From Gordonia iterans (GTDB taxonomy: Bacteria > Actinomycetota > Actinomycetes > Mycobacteriales > Mycobacteriaceae): a stretch of 64,000 nt of DNA. Every line of letters starts with the position of its first letter. Positions within the stretch are counted from its first letter, which is position 1. Positions 1-9,721 of the stretch are shown one piece after another. The DNA is taken from assembly GCF_002993285.1 (NCBI RefSeq), contig NZ_CP027433.1, positions 310,001 to 374,000 on the forward strand. Reading direction: 5' to 3'. A model generated the notes under the pieces. That model saw only the letters and a program-made list of their open reading frames with translations, did no database searches and was not told where the DNA came from. The translations under genes and the position numbers were made by a program.

Positions 1-321
1 CTCGATGCCGGTGTCCCACACCGTGCCGGCCCACTCCCGCAGGATTTCGGCGATCACCTCCGGCCGCGCGTCGGTGGTGAAGTCGAGGTCGTTGCCGAGG
101 CGGCCGAGCACAGCGTCGCGCACGCTGCCGCCGACCAGGTACAACTCGTGGCCCCGCTCGGCGAAACGCTGTGCGACCGGCGTCAGGACGTCACCCAGAT
201 CGCGGAGGCCGACGGCCGCGGCGGCGAGGAGCCGCACCCGCCGTTCGGCCCGGGCCTGCGCGGTCGAAGCGACATCGGTGTTGTCGGCGCCGGCGCGGTA
301 CGCCCCGAGACGATCGGTCAT
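1..321 (-). CDS. pcnA: CCA tRNA nucleotidyltransferase / poly(A) polymerase family, N-terminal part (cut by window edge)
   Basis: Only the first 107 codons are present; the gene runs off the left edge. The ATG at 321 reads into a class II nucleotidyltransferase head domain. At residues about 62-68 there is the nucleotide-binding motif GGSVRDA, followed by the metal-binding DLDFTT, both hallmarks of CCA-adding enzymes. The family adds or repairs the 3' CCA of tRNAs. It diverges from the Nudix gene at 405, the same arrangement as pcnA-mutT4 next to the mycobacterial origin. The gene matters here because the tRNA-Ala and tRNA-Leu genes in this window lack an encoded CCA. Identity is confident for the family; whether it also polyadenylates cannot be judged from this fragment. 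Confidence 0.9.
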   Translation of the reverse strand, partial: MTDRLGAYRAGADNTDVASTAQARAERRVRLLAAAAVGLRDLGDVLTPVAQRFAERGHELYLVGGSVRDAVLGRLGNDLDFTTDARPEVIAEILREWAGTVWDTGIE

Positions 322-404
322 GAGAAACCAGCCTACCGAGGCCGCGGGGTGCGCCGACCGACTGCCTGAGCTAACAGCGGGTAACAAGCGGATAGAGTCG
401 TGGT

Positions 405-1373
405 GTGTCTGCTGAGTCGCCAGTGAGCCGACCGGACGTCGCCAACGACGGTCCGGCCTCCGGCGACCCGCAAAGCCCGCGCCCCCGGCGCCGCCGCGGC
501 CGACGACGTGGCCGTCGCCGCGGCAAGAACGGCGGTCAACAGCAGAATCCCCAGGCGGCGGCCGCCGGGAAGGACGGTGCGCCCGGCGCCGATCGACCCC
601 GCGAAGGCCAGCCGGCGGCCGGCCCGAAACCGTCAGACCTGGTGAAACCGCGCCGCAAGCAACAGGCGGGGACCCCGGCGGCGATGCCGCAGACCCGGCG
701 CCGTTCGTCCGGCTCCGCCGCGGCGCCGAGTCCGGGTTCCGGCCCGCGCCTGCGCACGGTGCGCGAGACCTCGGCGGGCGGCCTGGTGCTCACCAATCTC
801 GACGAGCCGTACGACCAGCTCAAGGCGGTGCTGATCGGACGGATCGACCGCCGGGGCCGCATGATGTGGTCGCTGCCGAAGGGGCACATCGAGACCGGCG
901 AGACCGCCGAGCAGACGGCGATCCGGGAGATCTCGGAGGAGACCGGCATCACGGGCAGCGTCGTCGCGCCGCTGGGCAAGATCGACTACTGGTTCGTCAG
1001 CGAGGGCCGGCGCATCCACAAGACCGTGCACCATTTCCTGCTCCGCTGCACCGGAGGCGAACTCTCCGATGCCGATTACGAAGTCAGCGCGGTGGCGTGG
1101 GTGCCGTTACCGGAGTTGCCGCGCCGGCTCACGTACTCTGACGAGCGACGGCTCGCCCGCACCGCGGAGGCGGTGATCGCCGAGCTCCGCAGCGACCCCG
1201 CTCGGCTGGCGCAGTCCGAAGCCGAGGCCAACCGGACCGAGCCGAACGACTATGAGAAAGCCGCAGCCGCCCGCAACCAGCGTCGAAACGAGCCGACGCC
1301 CGCGAAGCCTCGACGGCGGCGCCGACGACCGCGGCGCGGCGGCACGGCGACCCGTACCGACGGTGCGAACTGA
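405..1373 (+). CDS. mutT4: Nudix hydrolase, MutT4-like, with long basic tails
   Basis: A 322-residue protein from a GTG start. A complete Nudix box lies at about residues 163-185: [10 protein letters not shown] followed by REISEETG, giving the metal-binding Glu residues. Nudix enzymes cleave nucleoside diphosphates linked to another moiety; the exact substrate is unknown, though MutT4 in mycobacteria is linked to removal of damaged nucleotides. The catalytic domain (about 115-255) is flanked by an R/P/A/G-rich N-terminal extension of roughly 110 residues and an R/K-rich C-terminal tail ending in [11 protein letters not shown]-type sequence. These look disordered and suited to nucleic-acid or membrane contact. 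The stop overlaps the next gene's likely start by 11 bp, indicating co-transcription with the DUF6049 gene and murJ. Confidence 0.85.
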   Translation: MSAESPVSRPDVANDGPASGDPQSPRPRRRRGRRRGRRRGKNGGQQQNPQAAAAGKDGAPGADRPREGQPAAGPKPSDLVKPRRKQQAGTPAAMPQTRRRSSGSAAAPSPGSGPRLRTVRETSAGGLVLTNLDEPYDQLKAVLIGRIDRRGRMMWSLPKGHIETGETAEQTAIREISEETGITGSVVAPLGKIDYWFVSEGRRIHKTVHHFLLRCTGGELSDADYEVSAVAWVPLPELPRRLTYSDERRLARTAEAVIAELRSDPARLAQSEAEANRTEPNDYEKAAAARNQRRNEPTPAKPRRRRRRPRRGGTATRTDGAN

Positions 1374-3831
1374 TCCGGTGCGGCGGATCGCCGCCGTCCT
1401 CGGCGCCGTGGTCGCCATCGTGCTTCTGGTCCTGGGGCTCGGGGCGGCTCCGCAGACGTCCGGGCCGGCGCACGCAGAGGACACCGAGTACGCCGGACTG
1501 ACGATCACCGAGTTGACGCCGTCGACGGTGACCAGTGCCGACGGCGACGTGGTCCGGGTGAGCGGGCGCATCGAGAACACCTCGGACCGGCCGATGAGCG
1601 ATCTCCGGATCCGCCTGCAGATCGGCGATCGGATACGCACCGCGGTCGGCCTGCGCACCTCGCTGATGGCGCCCGACTCGGCCTTCCCGATCCGGACGTC
1701 GCCCCAGCGGGTCAGTGACCGGCTGCCGCCCGGCGCGACCGCCGAGTTCTCGGTCGACACGCCGGTCAGTGGGCCCGACGGCCTGCGCATCGGCCAGACC
1801 GGCGTCTATCCGCTGAAGGTCGCCGCCCTCGGTGCGCCCGAAGCGGTCGGGACCATCCAGGTGGCGGAGTCCCGCACCCTGCTCCCCGTGCTCTCCCTTC
1901 CGGCCGACGCCCAGCGCGCCACCGGCTTCGTCGACCCGGCTTGGGGGACCGGCGACGCGCGCATCGGCCGCGACGGCTCGCTCGCCCCCGACGACTCCTC
2001 GCCGGCTGCGCTGACGATGATCTGGCCGCTGTCGGCGTCCCCGCAGCTGGCTCCCGGCATCCTCGGGGGCGAGACCGAGCCGGTGCGCCTGATCAGCGAC
2101 CAGCTCGCCGAATCGCTCAAGCCCGAAGGCCGCCTCGGCCGGCAGCTGACCGTCTTGCAGCGACTGACCGGCGAGGACGCCGACCAGCGCGTACGACAGA
2201 GCCTGTGCGTCGCCGTCGATCCGGACCTGCTGGTGACCGTCAACGCCATGACGCAGGGTTACGTGGTCAGCGAGGATGCCGCCGATCCTCGCGCGCCGAC
2301 CGCGCCGGGCACCGGGCAGCAGGCGGCCCGCACCTGGATGGCCGACCTCCGGGCCCTCGCGGGCAGGCTGTGCGTCATCGCGCTGCCTTTCGCACAAGCC
2401 GGACTGGACTCGCTGGGCGTCCTGGACGACGCGCCGACCACGACGGCGGCCCTCGACGGCGCCGCCGACCTGGTCGACCGCCTCCTCGGCGTCGAATCCC
2501 TGCGCGGCCCGACACTGCCCGCGATCGGCACCCTCACCGCGCGCGGCCGCTCGGTGCTCGCCGCCGCCGACCGCACCACCGCGGCGATCGCGTCGTCGTC
2601 CGTGGAGCCCACGGTGACCACCGCCAGCGGCCGGTACCGCTCCGGTCCCGTCGCGATCCAGACCTACGACGCCCCCGTCACCGCCGCGCTCGGCGCCGCC
2701 GGGGCCCGGCCGGTGGTGCCCTCGATCATCCCCGGTTGGCAGCAGCCCGAACTGAACCGCGAGTCGCCGGTGAGCCGGCGACAAGCCGCGATCGCTGCAT
2801 TGGCGTATCCGATGCTGACCGTGCCGTCGGTTTCCGCCGGCGAGATCGGCAGCCCGGTGACCGGCCGCAGCGCGTTCATCATGCCGCCGACGTACTGGTC
2901 GCCGACCGTCGAGGATGCACAGTCGTTGATCGACACCGCCGCGCTGCTGCTGGCATCCGGGACCGCCCGCGAGTTGCCGCTGGGCGAACTGTCCTCGGCG
3001 CTGCCGCACACCGAACAGACCGCTCCGCTGGCGACGCCCGGAGACGTACAGGGCCCGATGGCACAGGGACTTCCGCTCACGTCGTCGGACGCCGCACGCA
3101 TCCGCGCGAACCTGGCGCTCACCGCGCAATGGCAGACCTCACTGGTCGGGGCGCGCGACATGGTGACCACACCGCAGGCCTACCTGGCTCCGCTCAACGA
3201 GGACGCGCTCCGCGCGATGAGCACCCCCGAAGGACAGGACTTCGAACGCACGCGGCGGCTGCGCGAGGAACGGATCGGCGCGGTCGAATCGACGCTCGGG
3301 CGAATGAAGAAGGCCGTCTCACTGCTCGATCCCGGTGGCCGCTACACCCTCGCCTCCGAGCGGAGTCCGCTGCTGCTGATCGTCCGCAACGACCTGGCCC
3401 TTCCGGTACGGGTGCGACTGGAGATCGATGCGCCCGACGCGCTCAACGTCGGCGACGTCGGCGTCCAGGAGATCCCGCCGATGGGTACCCGGCAGATCCA
3501 GATCCCGACCCACGCGTCGTCGTCGGAACGTGCGACGGTCCAGATCGGCATGTTCACCTCGACCGGTGTGCCGCTGAGCGAGCCGGTGTCCCTGGAGATC
3601 TACTCGAACGCGTACGGCAAGCCCCTGTTCTGGATCACCATCGCCGCGGCGGTCGCGCTGGTGCTGCTGACCGGGCGGCGCCTGTGGCACCGCTTCCGGG
3701 GCGAGCCGGATCCGGCGGACGAGGATCGTCCGGAACCCGGCGCGGAGGAGATCCGTCTGGCAGCGTCGACCCCGTACTCACGCCGTGTCGATCTGGCCCG
3801 GGAACAGACCGGCGATCGGGAGGACTCATGA
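1363..3831 (+). CDS. DUF6049 family secreted, membrane-anchored protein (Rv3909-like)
   Basis: An open frame exists from 1252, but the GTG at 1363 (or 1378) is preferred because it places a signal peptide at the N-terminus: RR, then a hydrophobic stretch of about 20 residues, then a Pro/Ala-rich cleavage region. The result is about 822 residues, close to the roughly 800 of the mycobacterial homologue. The bulk is predicted extracytoplasmic, with beta-rich N-terminal segments. A single C-terminal membrane helix (around nt 3622-3680) is followed by a short charged cytoplasmic tail. The function is unknown. The stop overlaps the murJ start by 4 bp (ATGA), so the two are translationally coupled, and a role near lipid II export or the cell wall is inferred from that context only. 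Confidence 0.8.
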   Translation: MRTDPVRRIAAVLGAVVAIVLLVLGLGAAPQTSGPAHAEDTEYAGLTITELTPSTVTSADGDVVRVSGRIENTSDRPMSDLRIRLQIGDRIRTAVGLRTSLMAPDSAFPIRTSPQRVSDRLPPGATAEFSVDTPVSGPDGLRIGQTGVYPLKVAALGAPEAVGTIQVAESRTLLPVLSLPADAQRATGFVDPAWGTGDARIGRDGSLAPDDSSPAALTMIWPLSASPQLAPGILGGETEPVRLISDQLAESLKPEGRLGRQLTVLQRLTGEDADQRVRQSLCVAVDPDLLVTVNAMTQGYVVSEDAADPRAPTAPGTGQQAARTWMADLRALAGRLCVIALPFAQAGLDSLGVLDDAPTTTAALDGAADLVDRLLGVESLRGPTLPAIGTLTARGRSVLAAADRTTAAIASSSVEPTVTTASGRYRSGPVAIQTYDAPVTAALGAAGARPVVPSIIPGWQQPELNRESPVSRRQAAIAALAYPMLTVPSVSAGEIGSPVTGRSAFIMPPTYWSPTVEDAQSLIDTAALLLASGTARELPLGELSSALPHTEQTAPLATPGDVQGPMAQGLPLTSSDAARIRANLALTAQWQTSLVGARDMVTTPQAYLAPLNEDALRAMSTPEGQDFERTRRLREERIGAVESTLGRMKKAVSLLDPGGRYTLASERSPLLLIVRNDLALPVRVRLEIDAPDALNVGDVGVQEIPPMGTRQIQIPTHASSSERATVQIGMFTSTGVPLSEPVSLEIYSNAYGKPLFWITIAAAVALVLLTGRRLWHRFRGEPDPADEDRPEPGAEEIRLAASTPYSRRVDLAREQTGDREDS

Positions 3832-6800
3832 GCGACCGACGCGAACGGCCGGATCCCGCACAGCCGCACCCGCCGAGACATCAGCCGCCCGCACCGGGCC
3901 GCCACGAGAGTCAGGCGAACGAGAGTCAGACGAACGAGAGTCAGACGAACGAGGACCCGGAGCACCCGGGCCGACAGCGCCTGACCGCCGGCGACCTGGC
4001 CAAACGTGCCGGACCGCAGCGGATCCCGCCGCGGCTCAGAGGGACCGCACACCGGCCTGGGGGATCGCTGTCGGAGGCGGCGACGCCCGCGATGCTCGAG
4101 ACCACGCAGATCGCCGCCGAGAACGAGCTCGTCCGAGCCGAGACGAGGACCCGGGCCCAGCGGGCCGGCGACGGCCCCGACGATTCGGACTCCTCGGTGA
4201 TGCGGACCAGCGGGTCCATCGCGATCGCCACCCTGATCAGCCGGATCACCGGCTTCATCCGGACCGTCCTGGTGCTGGGCATGCTCGGCGCCGGACTGGC
4301 GTCGGCGTTCCAGGCGGCCTATGTGCTGCCGAACATGATCGCCGAAGTGGTCCTGGGCGCGGTGCTCACCGCGATCGTGATTCCGGTGCTGGTGCGGGCC
4401 GAGGCCGAGGACCCCGACGGCGGCCAGGACTTCATCAACCGCATATTCACGATCACCGTCCTCATCCTCGGCGCGGCCACCGTCCTCGCGGTGATCGCCG
4501 CACCGTTGCTGACAGCGATGAACGTCGGCGACGGCAAGGTGGATAAACCGCTGGTCACCGCGCTGGCCTACCTGCTGCTCCCGGAGATCCTGTTCTACGG
4601 GTTGTCGGCGCTGTTCATGGCGATCCTGAACGTCAAGAACGTCTTCAAACCGGGTGCCTGGGCGCCGGTGCTGAACAACATCATCCAGATCGCCACCCTG
4701 GTCCTGTTCGCGGCGATGCCCGGCGAGATCACCCTCAATCCGGTGCGGATGAGCGATCCGAAGCTCCTCGTCTTGGGCGTCGGCACCACGCTCGGCGTGA
4801 TCGTGCAGGCCGCGATCCTGCTGCCGTACCTGCGCAAAGCCGGTGTCCGGCTCCGCCTCAAGTGGGGCATCGACGCCCGGTTGCGCCGCTTCGGCAACAT
4901 GGCGGTGGCGATCATCATGTACGTCCTGATCCTGCAGGTCGGCCTGGTCATCACCTACCGCATCGCCGCTGCCGCGACCGAAGGGGGCATCGCCGCGTAC
5001 GCGACAGCCTGGCAGCTGCTCCAGCTCCCGTACGGGGTCCTCGGCGTCACCATCCTCACCGCGATCATGCCCCGGCTGTCTCGCAGTGCGGCTTCGCAAA
5101 ACCGTGACGCGGTGATCGACGACATGTCACTGGCCACGCGGCTGACGATGCTCGCGCTGGTGCCGACCGTCGCCTTCATGACCTTCTTCGGGCCGGCCAT
5201 CGGCGTCGCGGTCTTCCACTTCGGGGACTACAGCACCGGCGACGCGTCCCAGCTCGGCTCGGTGCTCGCGTGGGGCGCATTCACGCTGATCCCGTACGCG
5301 ATGACCCTCGTCCAGCTCCGCGTGTTCTACGCCCGCGAGGACGCCTGGACACCGACGCTCATGGTGCTCGGCATCACCATCGTGAAGGTGGGTACCTCGT
5401 ACCTCGGCCCGGTCCTGTTCGACGACCCCGACCTGGTGGTTCGCTGGCTCTTCCTGACCAACGGCCTGGGCTACCTGGTCGGCGCGCTGGTCGGTCAGTA
5501 TCTGCTGTACCGGGCGCTGGACCGAGGGCGGATGCGCGACGTGCTCAACCCCTCCGCCCTCACCCTCGCGGTCTCGATCGCCGTGGCCGGCGCCGTCTGG
5601 GCCGTCGCCCGCTTCACGCATGTCGACCGGATGGCCACCCACGGCGGCAAGATCGTCTCGCTGCTGTACCTCGCGATCACCGCTGTGGTCGTGTTGTCGG
5701 TGATCTATCTGTTGCTCATCGCGTTCCGGATCCCGGACATGGTGACCATCAGCAACTCGGTGCTGCGCCTGGTGGGCCGCTTCGTGCCGCGCCTGGCCCC
5801 GAAGGAGGCCGCGCGGCCGGTACCGGACTCGACCACCATGACCGTGCAGTTCCCGCGTATCGGGCACGACGAGGCGGTCCCGTACTCGGGTCAAGTCGAG
5901 GTGCGACGACGCTTCGACCGCGGCTCGGCCACCTGGCAGTCGTACGCTGTCACCAGTGGCGGCGCAGCCGGCGAGACCATGGTCCTCCCGCGGATCGGAG
6001 CCGATCCGGACTACCTCCCGTCTCAGCTGCCCACGCGCGTGCACCGGACACCGCACCGGTCACGCCCCGGAGCCGCCTCCGACAGCAGGCCGCCCGCCGA
6101 AGCAGCCCCGTCCGCCCGACCAGCCCAGCCAGCAACCGTACCGACAGGATCAGATCCGATGAGCCAGACGCCCCCGGCGAACGCGGAGCCGCCGCACCGG
6201 CCGCGCGGACCCCGCCTGGCACCGGGCGCCGTCGTCGCCGGCGGTCGCTACCGCTTGCTCGAAGCGTGCGGCGGCACCCGCGGCCTGCAGTTCTGGAAGG
6301 CGCAAGACTCGCAGCTGAACCGCGAGGTCGGACTCACCTTCGTCGACCCGGAACAGACGGCACCGCCGTACCGGCCCGAAGACCACGACGCCGATCCGGA
6401 CGGGCCGCAGGCCATCCTCAACCGGACGCGCCGCTTGGGGCAGTTGCACACCGCGGGTGTCGCACGAGTGCTCGACGTGGTGCGCGCGGCCTCGGGCGGA
6501 ATCGTGGTGACCGAGTGGGTACCGGGCTCCTCGCTCGCCGAGGTGGCCGAGGCGTCCCCGTCGGCAGCCGGTGCGGCACGTGCGGTCCGTGCCCTCGCCG
6601 CAGGTGCCGAGGCCGCGCATCGCGCGGGTGCGGCGCTGTCCATCGATCACCCGGACCGGATCCGTGTCAGCCGCGACGGCGACGCGGTGCTGGCCTTCCC
6701 GGCCGTGTTCTCCGGCGACGACCGTGCCTCAGACGTCCGCGGCCTCGGCGCCGTCCTGTACGCGCTGCTGCTCGGTACGTGGGCGCTCGACGGAGCCACC

Positions 6801-7754
6801 GGCCGCGAGGTGACCACCGCGCAGGACCGGCAGGGCCCCGTCGGCGGGCTCCCGCCGGCCGCCCCCGACGTCGAACGCAAGGGCCAGCCCGTTCCACCGA
6901 TCAAGGTGAAGCAGGAGATCCCGTTCGAGATCTCCGCCGTCGCCACCCGGGCCCTCGAGGGCGGCGCCGGAATCCGCACCGCGGGCACCGTTCAGCACAT
7001 CCTCGACCAGGCCACTGTGGTCGATCTGGCCACCGATGTGATTCCTCGTGTCGCCGACGACCCGCCGATCTCCGTGGCCCCGATCAGCCGCACCCGCAAA
7101 CAGCGCCTTCTCGGCGAAGGCGAGGCCGGAAAACGCAACGGCGCCTTGCTGATCGGCACCGGAGTGTTCCTCGTTTTCCTGCTGATGGCGTTGATCCTCT
7201 GGCTGGTGAATCCCTTCGCCGACGACCAAGCCAACGACCTGGAGTCCTTCGTCGGAGATCCGGGAACCTCCGAGTCGGCCCCGGCCACGGCACCCCAGAA
7301 CGAGGCCGAACGCGTTGTGCCGCGCAGTGTTTCGCTCTTCGATCCGATCGCGGACAAAGACACCACGGCCGCTGAGAACCTGCCGAACCTGATCAGTGGG
7401 CGCGAACCCGCTTGGCGCACTTCGGACTACCGGGGGACTGGTCGATTCGGCGGTCTCCGGGAAGGCCTCGGCCTGGTGTTCCGGCTCCCGGCCGGAGCCA
7501 CGGTGTCCACCGTGCAGATCAGAACCCAGACACCCGGGATCGACGTAGAGCTGCGCACCGCGCAGCGGGCGGTCACCAACATCGATGCGACGTCGGTCGT
7601 CGGCAGTGGGACGGTGAGCCGCCGCACCACGACGCTGACCCTGGAGAGTCCGGCGGACTCGCCGTACCTCGTCGTCTGGATCACCGAGCTCCCGGAGAAC
7701 GACCAGGGGTACTACCAGGCCGTGATCGACCAGGTGTCGTTCCGTGGACGCTAG
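3828..7754 (+). CDS. murJ: MurJ (MviN) lipid II flippase with C-terminal pseudokinase and extracytoplasmic domain
   Basis: A 1308-residue protein. Residues about 1-125 are a disordered cytoplasmic head with a three-fold ESQ(A/T)N repeat made by a 15-bp DNA repeat at 3906-3950. Residues about 127-650 are the multi-pass MurJ flippase domain. Residues about 795-1080 form a protein-kinase-like fold lacking recognisable HRD and DFG catalytic motifs (pseudokinase). A membrane helix lies at about 1105-1127, and an extracytoplasmic discoidin-like beta domain ends the protein. MurJ flips lipid II for peptidoglycan synthesis. In mycobacteria PknB phosphorylates the pseudokinase, which recruits the FHA protein FhaA; both partners are encoded in this window. 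The gene is coupled by ATGA overlap to the upstream gene. The mycobacterial protein is slightly shorter (about 1180 residues). Confidence 0.93.
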   Translation: MSDRRERPDPAQPHPPRHQPPAPGRHESQANESQTNESQTNEDPEHPGRQRLTAGDLAKRAGPQRIPPRLRGTAHRPGGSLSEAATPAMLETTQIAAENELVRAETRTRAQRAGDGPDDSDSSVMRTSGSIAIATLISRITGFIRTVLVLGMLGAGLASAFQAAYVLPNMIAEVVLGAVLTAIVIPVLVRAEAEDPDGGQDFINRIFTITVLILGAATVLAVIAAPLLTAMNVGDGKVDKPLVTALAYLLLPEILFYGLSALFMAILNVKNVFKPGAWAPVLNNIIQIATLVLFAAMPGEITLNPVRMSDPKLLVLGVGTTLGVIVQAAILLPYLRKAGVRLRLKWGIDARLRRFGNMAVAIIMYVLILQVGLVITYRIAAAATEGGIAAYATAWQLLQLPYGVLGVTILTAIMPRLSRSAASQNRDAVIDDMSLATRLTMLALVPTVAFMTFFGPAIGVAVFHFGDYSTGDASQLGSVLAWGAFTLIPYAMTLVQLRVFYAREDAWTPTLMVLGITIVKVGTSYLGPVLFDDPDLVVRWLFLTNGLGYLVGALVGQYLLYRALDRGRMRDVLNPSALTLAVSIAVAGAVWAVARFTHVDRMATHGGKIVSLLYLAITAVVVLSVIYLLLIAFRIPDMVTISNSVLRLVGRFVPRLAPKEAARPVPDSTTMTVQFPRIGHDEAVPYSGQVEVRRRFDRGSATWQSYAVTSGGAAGETMVLPRIGADPDYLPSQLPTRVHRTPHRSRPGAASDSRPPAEAAPSARPAQPATVPTGSDPMSQTPPANAEPPHRPRGPRLAPGAVVAGGRYRLLEACGGTRGLQFWKAQDSQLNREVGLTFVDPEQTAPPYRPEDHDADPDGPQAILNRTRRLGQLHTAGVARVLDVVRAASGGIVVTEWVPGSSLAEVAEASPSAAGAARAVRALAAGAEAAHRAGAALSIDHPDRIRVSRDGDAVLAFPAVFSGDDRASDVRGLGAVLYALLLGTWALDGATGREVTTAQDRQGPVGGLPPAAPDVERKGQPVPPIKVKQEIPFEISAVATRALEGGAGIRTAGTVQHILDQATVVDLATDVIPRVADDPPISVAPISRTRKQRLLGEGEAGKRNGALLIGTGVFLVFLLMALILWLVNPFADDQANDLESFVGDPGTSESAPATAPQNEAERVVPRSVSLFDPIADKDTTAAENLPNLISGREPAWRTSDYRGTGRFGGLREGLGLVFRLPAGATVSTVQIRTQTPGIDVELRTAQRAVTNIDATSVVGSGTVSRRTTTLTLESPADSPYLVVWITELPENDQGYYQAVIDQVSFRGR

Positions 7755-7957
7755 CGCCTGTCCGTGCGTGGGCGGGCGCGCGGGTGATCTTCGGTCTTAC
7801 TAGTCCTCGCCACGCGACATCTCGCGAGAATGCCCGCCTGTCTGGCAACAGGACGCGTGTCGTGCGGAGGGGCGCTGCGACTCGAAATCACCCGCGCACC
7901 CGCACTCCTGGCCAGAGGGCGCTCGCCAAACCTGTTCCAGAGCGTGGCGGTATGGCG

Positions 7958-8887
7958 CTAGGCGGCGGACTGCTCCCGGGCCTGCTCGGCGTGCCGCTCG
8001 GCCCGGACCGCCGCGGGCGCCCACCCGGGCGGCCCGAAGATGTAGCCGAGCTTGTCGCGGAAACGCGGAGCGGACGCGACGTCGCGCCCGAGGCTCACGT
8101 ACTCGTGCGTCTGCAGCTTCCAGATGTTGTACGTGCCGACGGGCTTGGTGAGTCCGTAGTGGGGACGGAAGAGCTCCTTCTGGAAGCTCCCGAACATCCG
8201 ATCCCAGACGATGAAGGTGCCGGCGTAGTTCTTGTCCAGGTACTCCGGATCACTGCCGTGGTGCACGCGGTGGTGGGAAGGCGTGTTCATGACGAATTCG
8301 AACGGTCGCCACATCGTTCCGATGCGCTCGGTGTGGATCCAGAACTGGTAGATCAGGTTGAGCGAGTAGCAGGCGAAGACGACGGCCGGCGGCACCCCCA
8401 GACAGACGAGGGGGGTCCACATGATCATGCTCATCGAGTTGTTCCACTTCTGCCGCAGGGCGGTCGCGAAGTTGAAGTACTCACTCGAATGGTGCGCCTG
8501 GTGGGTCGCCCAGACCAGCCGGACGCGGTGGGCGATCCGGTGCTCCCAGTAGAAGAGGAAGTCGAGCCCGACGAAGCCGATCACCCAGGTGTACCAGGCG
8601 GAGATCGGGAGTTGCCACGGGGCGAGGTAGGTGAAGATCGCGACGTAGGCGAACAGCGCGACGAACTTGCTCAGCGCCGAGGTGCCGATGGAGACGACGC
8701 CCATCCAGAGGGAGGCCTTGGTATCGCGCTTGTGGTACGCGCCTTGCGGGGCGCGGCCGTCGTCGTCGACGTCCTCGAGGCGGGCCGCGGCGAAGAACTC
8801 CAGGCCGAGCATGAGGGCGAAGAAGGGGACGGCGAGCACGGTGGGTTCGCGCATGGCGGCGGGCAGGAAGTCGAGGACGTCGAGCAT
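7958..8887 (-). CDS. Sterol desaturase / fatty acid hydroxylase superfamily protein
   Basis: A di-iron membrane oxygenase. The histidine motifs of the family are all present: HRIAH, HQAHHSSE and SHHRVHH, together with several membrane helices. The family hydroxylates or desaturates lipids or sterols; the substrate is not readable from sequence. The frame is open from a GTG at 8926, but I choose the ATG at 8887 (309 residues). It has a GAGG Shine-Dalgarno sequence five bases upstream, and the GTG lies inside a palindrome and -10-like element that look like the promoter. It is transcribed divergently from a TetR-family regulator, which probably controls it. It converges on murJ and sits where mycobacteria have sigM. 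Confidence 0.82.
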   Translation of the reverse strand: MLDVLDFLPAAMREPTVLAVPFFALMLGLEFFAAARLEDVDDDGRAPQGAYHKRDTKASLWMGVVSIGTSALSKFVALFAYVAIFTYLAPWQLPISAWYTWVIGFVGLDFLFYWEHRIAHRVRLVWATHQAHHSSEYFNFATALRQKWNNSMSMIMWTPLVCLGVPPAVVFACYSLNLIYQFWIHTERIGTMWRPFEFVMNTPSHHRVHHGSDPEYLDKNYAGTFIVWDRMFGSFQKELFRPHYGLTKPVGTYNIWKLQTHEYVSLGRDVASAPRFRDKLGYIFGPPGWAPAAVRAERHAEQAREQSAA

Positions 8888-8920
8888 GGGCACCTCGGGG
8901 ACGATCGTCGCGGTCAGTTC

Positions 8921-8938
8921 TGACACTATAGCGTGTCA
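8921..8938. promoter_or_regulatory. Palindromic operator in the TetR / desaturase divergent promoter
   Basis: TGACAC-TATAGC-GTGTCA is a perfect inverted repeat with 6-bp arms and a 6-bp centre. On the minus strand it contains TATAGT (8930-8925), a good -10 element about 38 bases ahead of the desaturase ATG at 8887. The position in the gap between a TetR gene and its divergent neighbour is classic for a TetR operator. A further TGACAC half-site overlaps the tetR start at 8993-8998. The binding assignment is inferred. Confidence 0.65.
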
Positions 8939-8991
8939 CATTGACGCCGGTCTAGAGCGGCGCCGGAAGTTCGCCCACATAGACTGAACCG

Positions 8992-9687
8992 GTGACACAG
9001 GAGACCGAACGCGTTTACGGAGGTGTGAGTGCCCAGGAGCGGCGAGAGCACCGCCGCGCCGCACTGATCGAAGCCGGCCTCGAACTCTTCGGCACCGAGG
9101 GCTACCCGAACGTGCCGGTGAAGCGGATCTGCGATCAGGCCGGTCTCACTCAGCGGTACTTCTACGAATCGTTCTCCGACCGCGAGGCGCTGCTGCACGC
9201 GGTCTACCGGTACTGCTTCGAGGACCTGCAGACCGCGACGACCGCCGCCGCGGTCGAGTACCTGGACCAGTTCCCGGACGCCGCCGACGGGGGAGCGATT
9301 GACCCGGAGCGGGTCCCCGGTCTGGCCCGCACCGCCTTCGGGGCCTTCCTGCGGACCCTCACCGTCGATCCGCGGCGGGCGAGGGTGATCCTCATCGAGG
9401 TGGTCGGCGTGAGCCCGGCCCTCGAACGGCTCCGGATCGGCGCCATTCACCAGTGGGCGGACCTGATCCTCGGATTCGCCGGGACCCGAGACGGTGACAC
9501 CGCACGCCAGAAGCTCGCCGCCATCGGTCTGGTCGGGGCCATCACCCAACTGCTGGTCGACTGGCAGATGGCCGCCGCCACTCCGATCAGCCCGGACGCG
9601 GGTCCCGACATGTTCACCGTCGACGCCATCCACGACGTCATCACCGAGATGCTCGTCGGAACCTACGAGCATCTCTTCCAGAACTGA
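8992..9687 (+). CDS. TetR/AcrR family transcriptional regulator
   Basis: A 231-residue regulator. The N-terminal helix-turn-helix spans about residues 15-65, with the typical RRAALIEAGLELFG start and the recognition region LTQRYFYESFSDREALL. The C-terminal half is an all-helical ligand and dimer domain without a recognisable ligand class. The GTG start at 8992 lies about six bases after a TAGACT -10-like hexamer (8980-8985), so the transcript may be leaderless. It is divergent from the desaturase-family gene and most likely represses it through the 8921-8938 palindrome. The 3' end carries a 22-bp tandem duplication that spans the stop codon. Confidence 0.88.
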   Translation: MTQETERVYGGVSAQERREHRRAALIEAGLELFGTEGYPNVPVKRICDQAGLTQRYFYESFSDREALLHAVYRYCFEDLQTATTAAAVEYLDQFPDAADGGAIDPERVPGLARTAFGAFLRTLTVDPRRARVILIEVVGVSPALERLRIGAIHQWADLILGFAGTRDGDTARQKLAAIGLVGAITQLLVDWQMAAATPISPDAGPDMFTVDAIHDVITEMLVGTYEHLFQN

Positions 9688-9716
9688 CCGGCCGCTCTTC
9701 CAGAACTGACCGGCCG
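9673..9716. repeat. 22-bp perfect tandem duplication at the tetR stop codon
   Basis: Copies at 9673-9694 and 9695-9716 are identical. The unit starts CTCTTCCAGAACTGACC and ends GGCCG. The first copy holds the last codons and TGA of the TetR gene, and the second lies after the stop. This looks like a recent slippage or duplication event; no function is evident. Confidence 0.9.
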
Positions 9717-9721
9717 CAGCA

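Noticed and set aside
1129-3129. Long minus-strand open frame opposite the DUF6049 gene (666 codons)
   Set aside because: Arg/Gly-rich antisense shadow produced by high GC; the opposite strand has a signal peptide, family match and operon context.
1941-3827. Upstream part of the long open frame leading into murJ
   Set aside because: It overlaps the DUF6049 gene in another frame and is Arg/Pro-rich; murJ starts at the ATG at 3828 with ATGA coupling.
7779-7897. 11-bp inverted repeat (GCGCGGGTGAT / ATCACCCGCGC) between murJ and the desaturase gene
   Set aside because: Arms are about 97 bp apart with no supporting structure or T-tract; it could occur by chance in GC-rich DNA.
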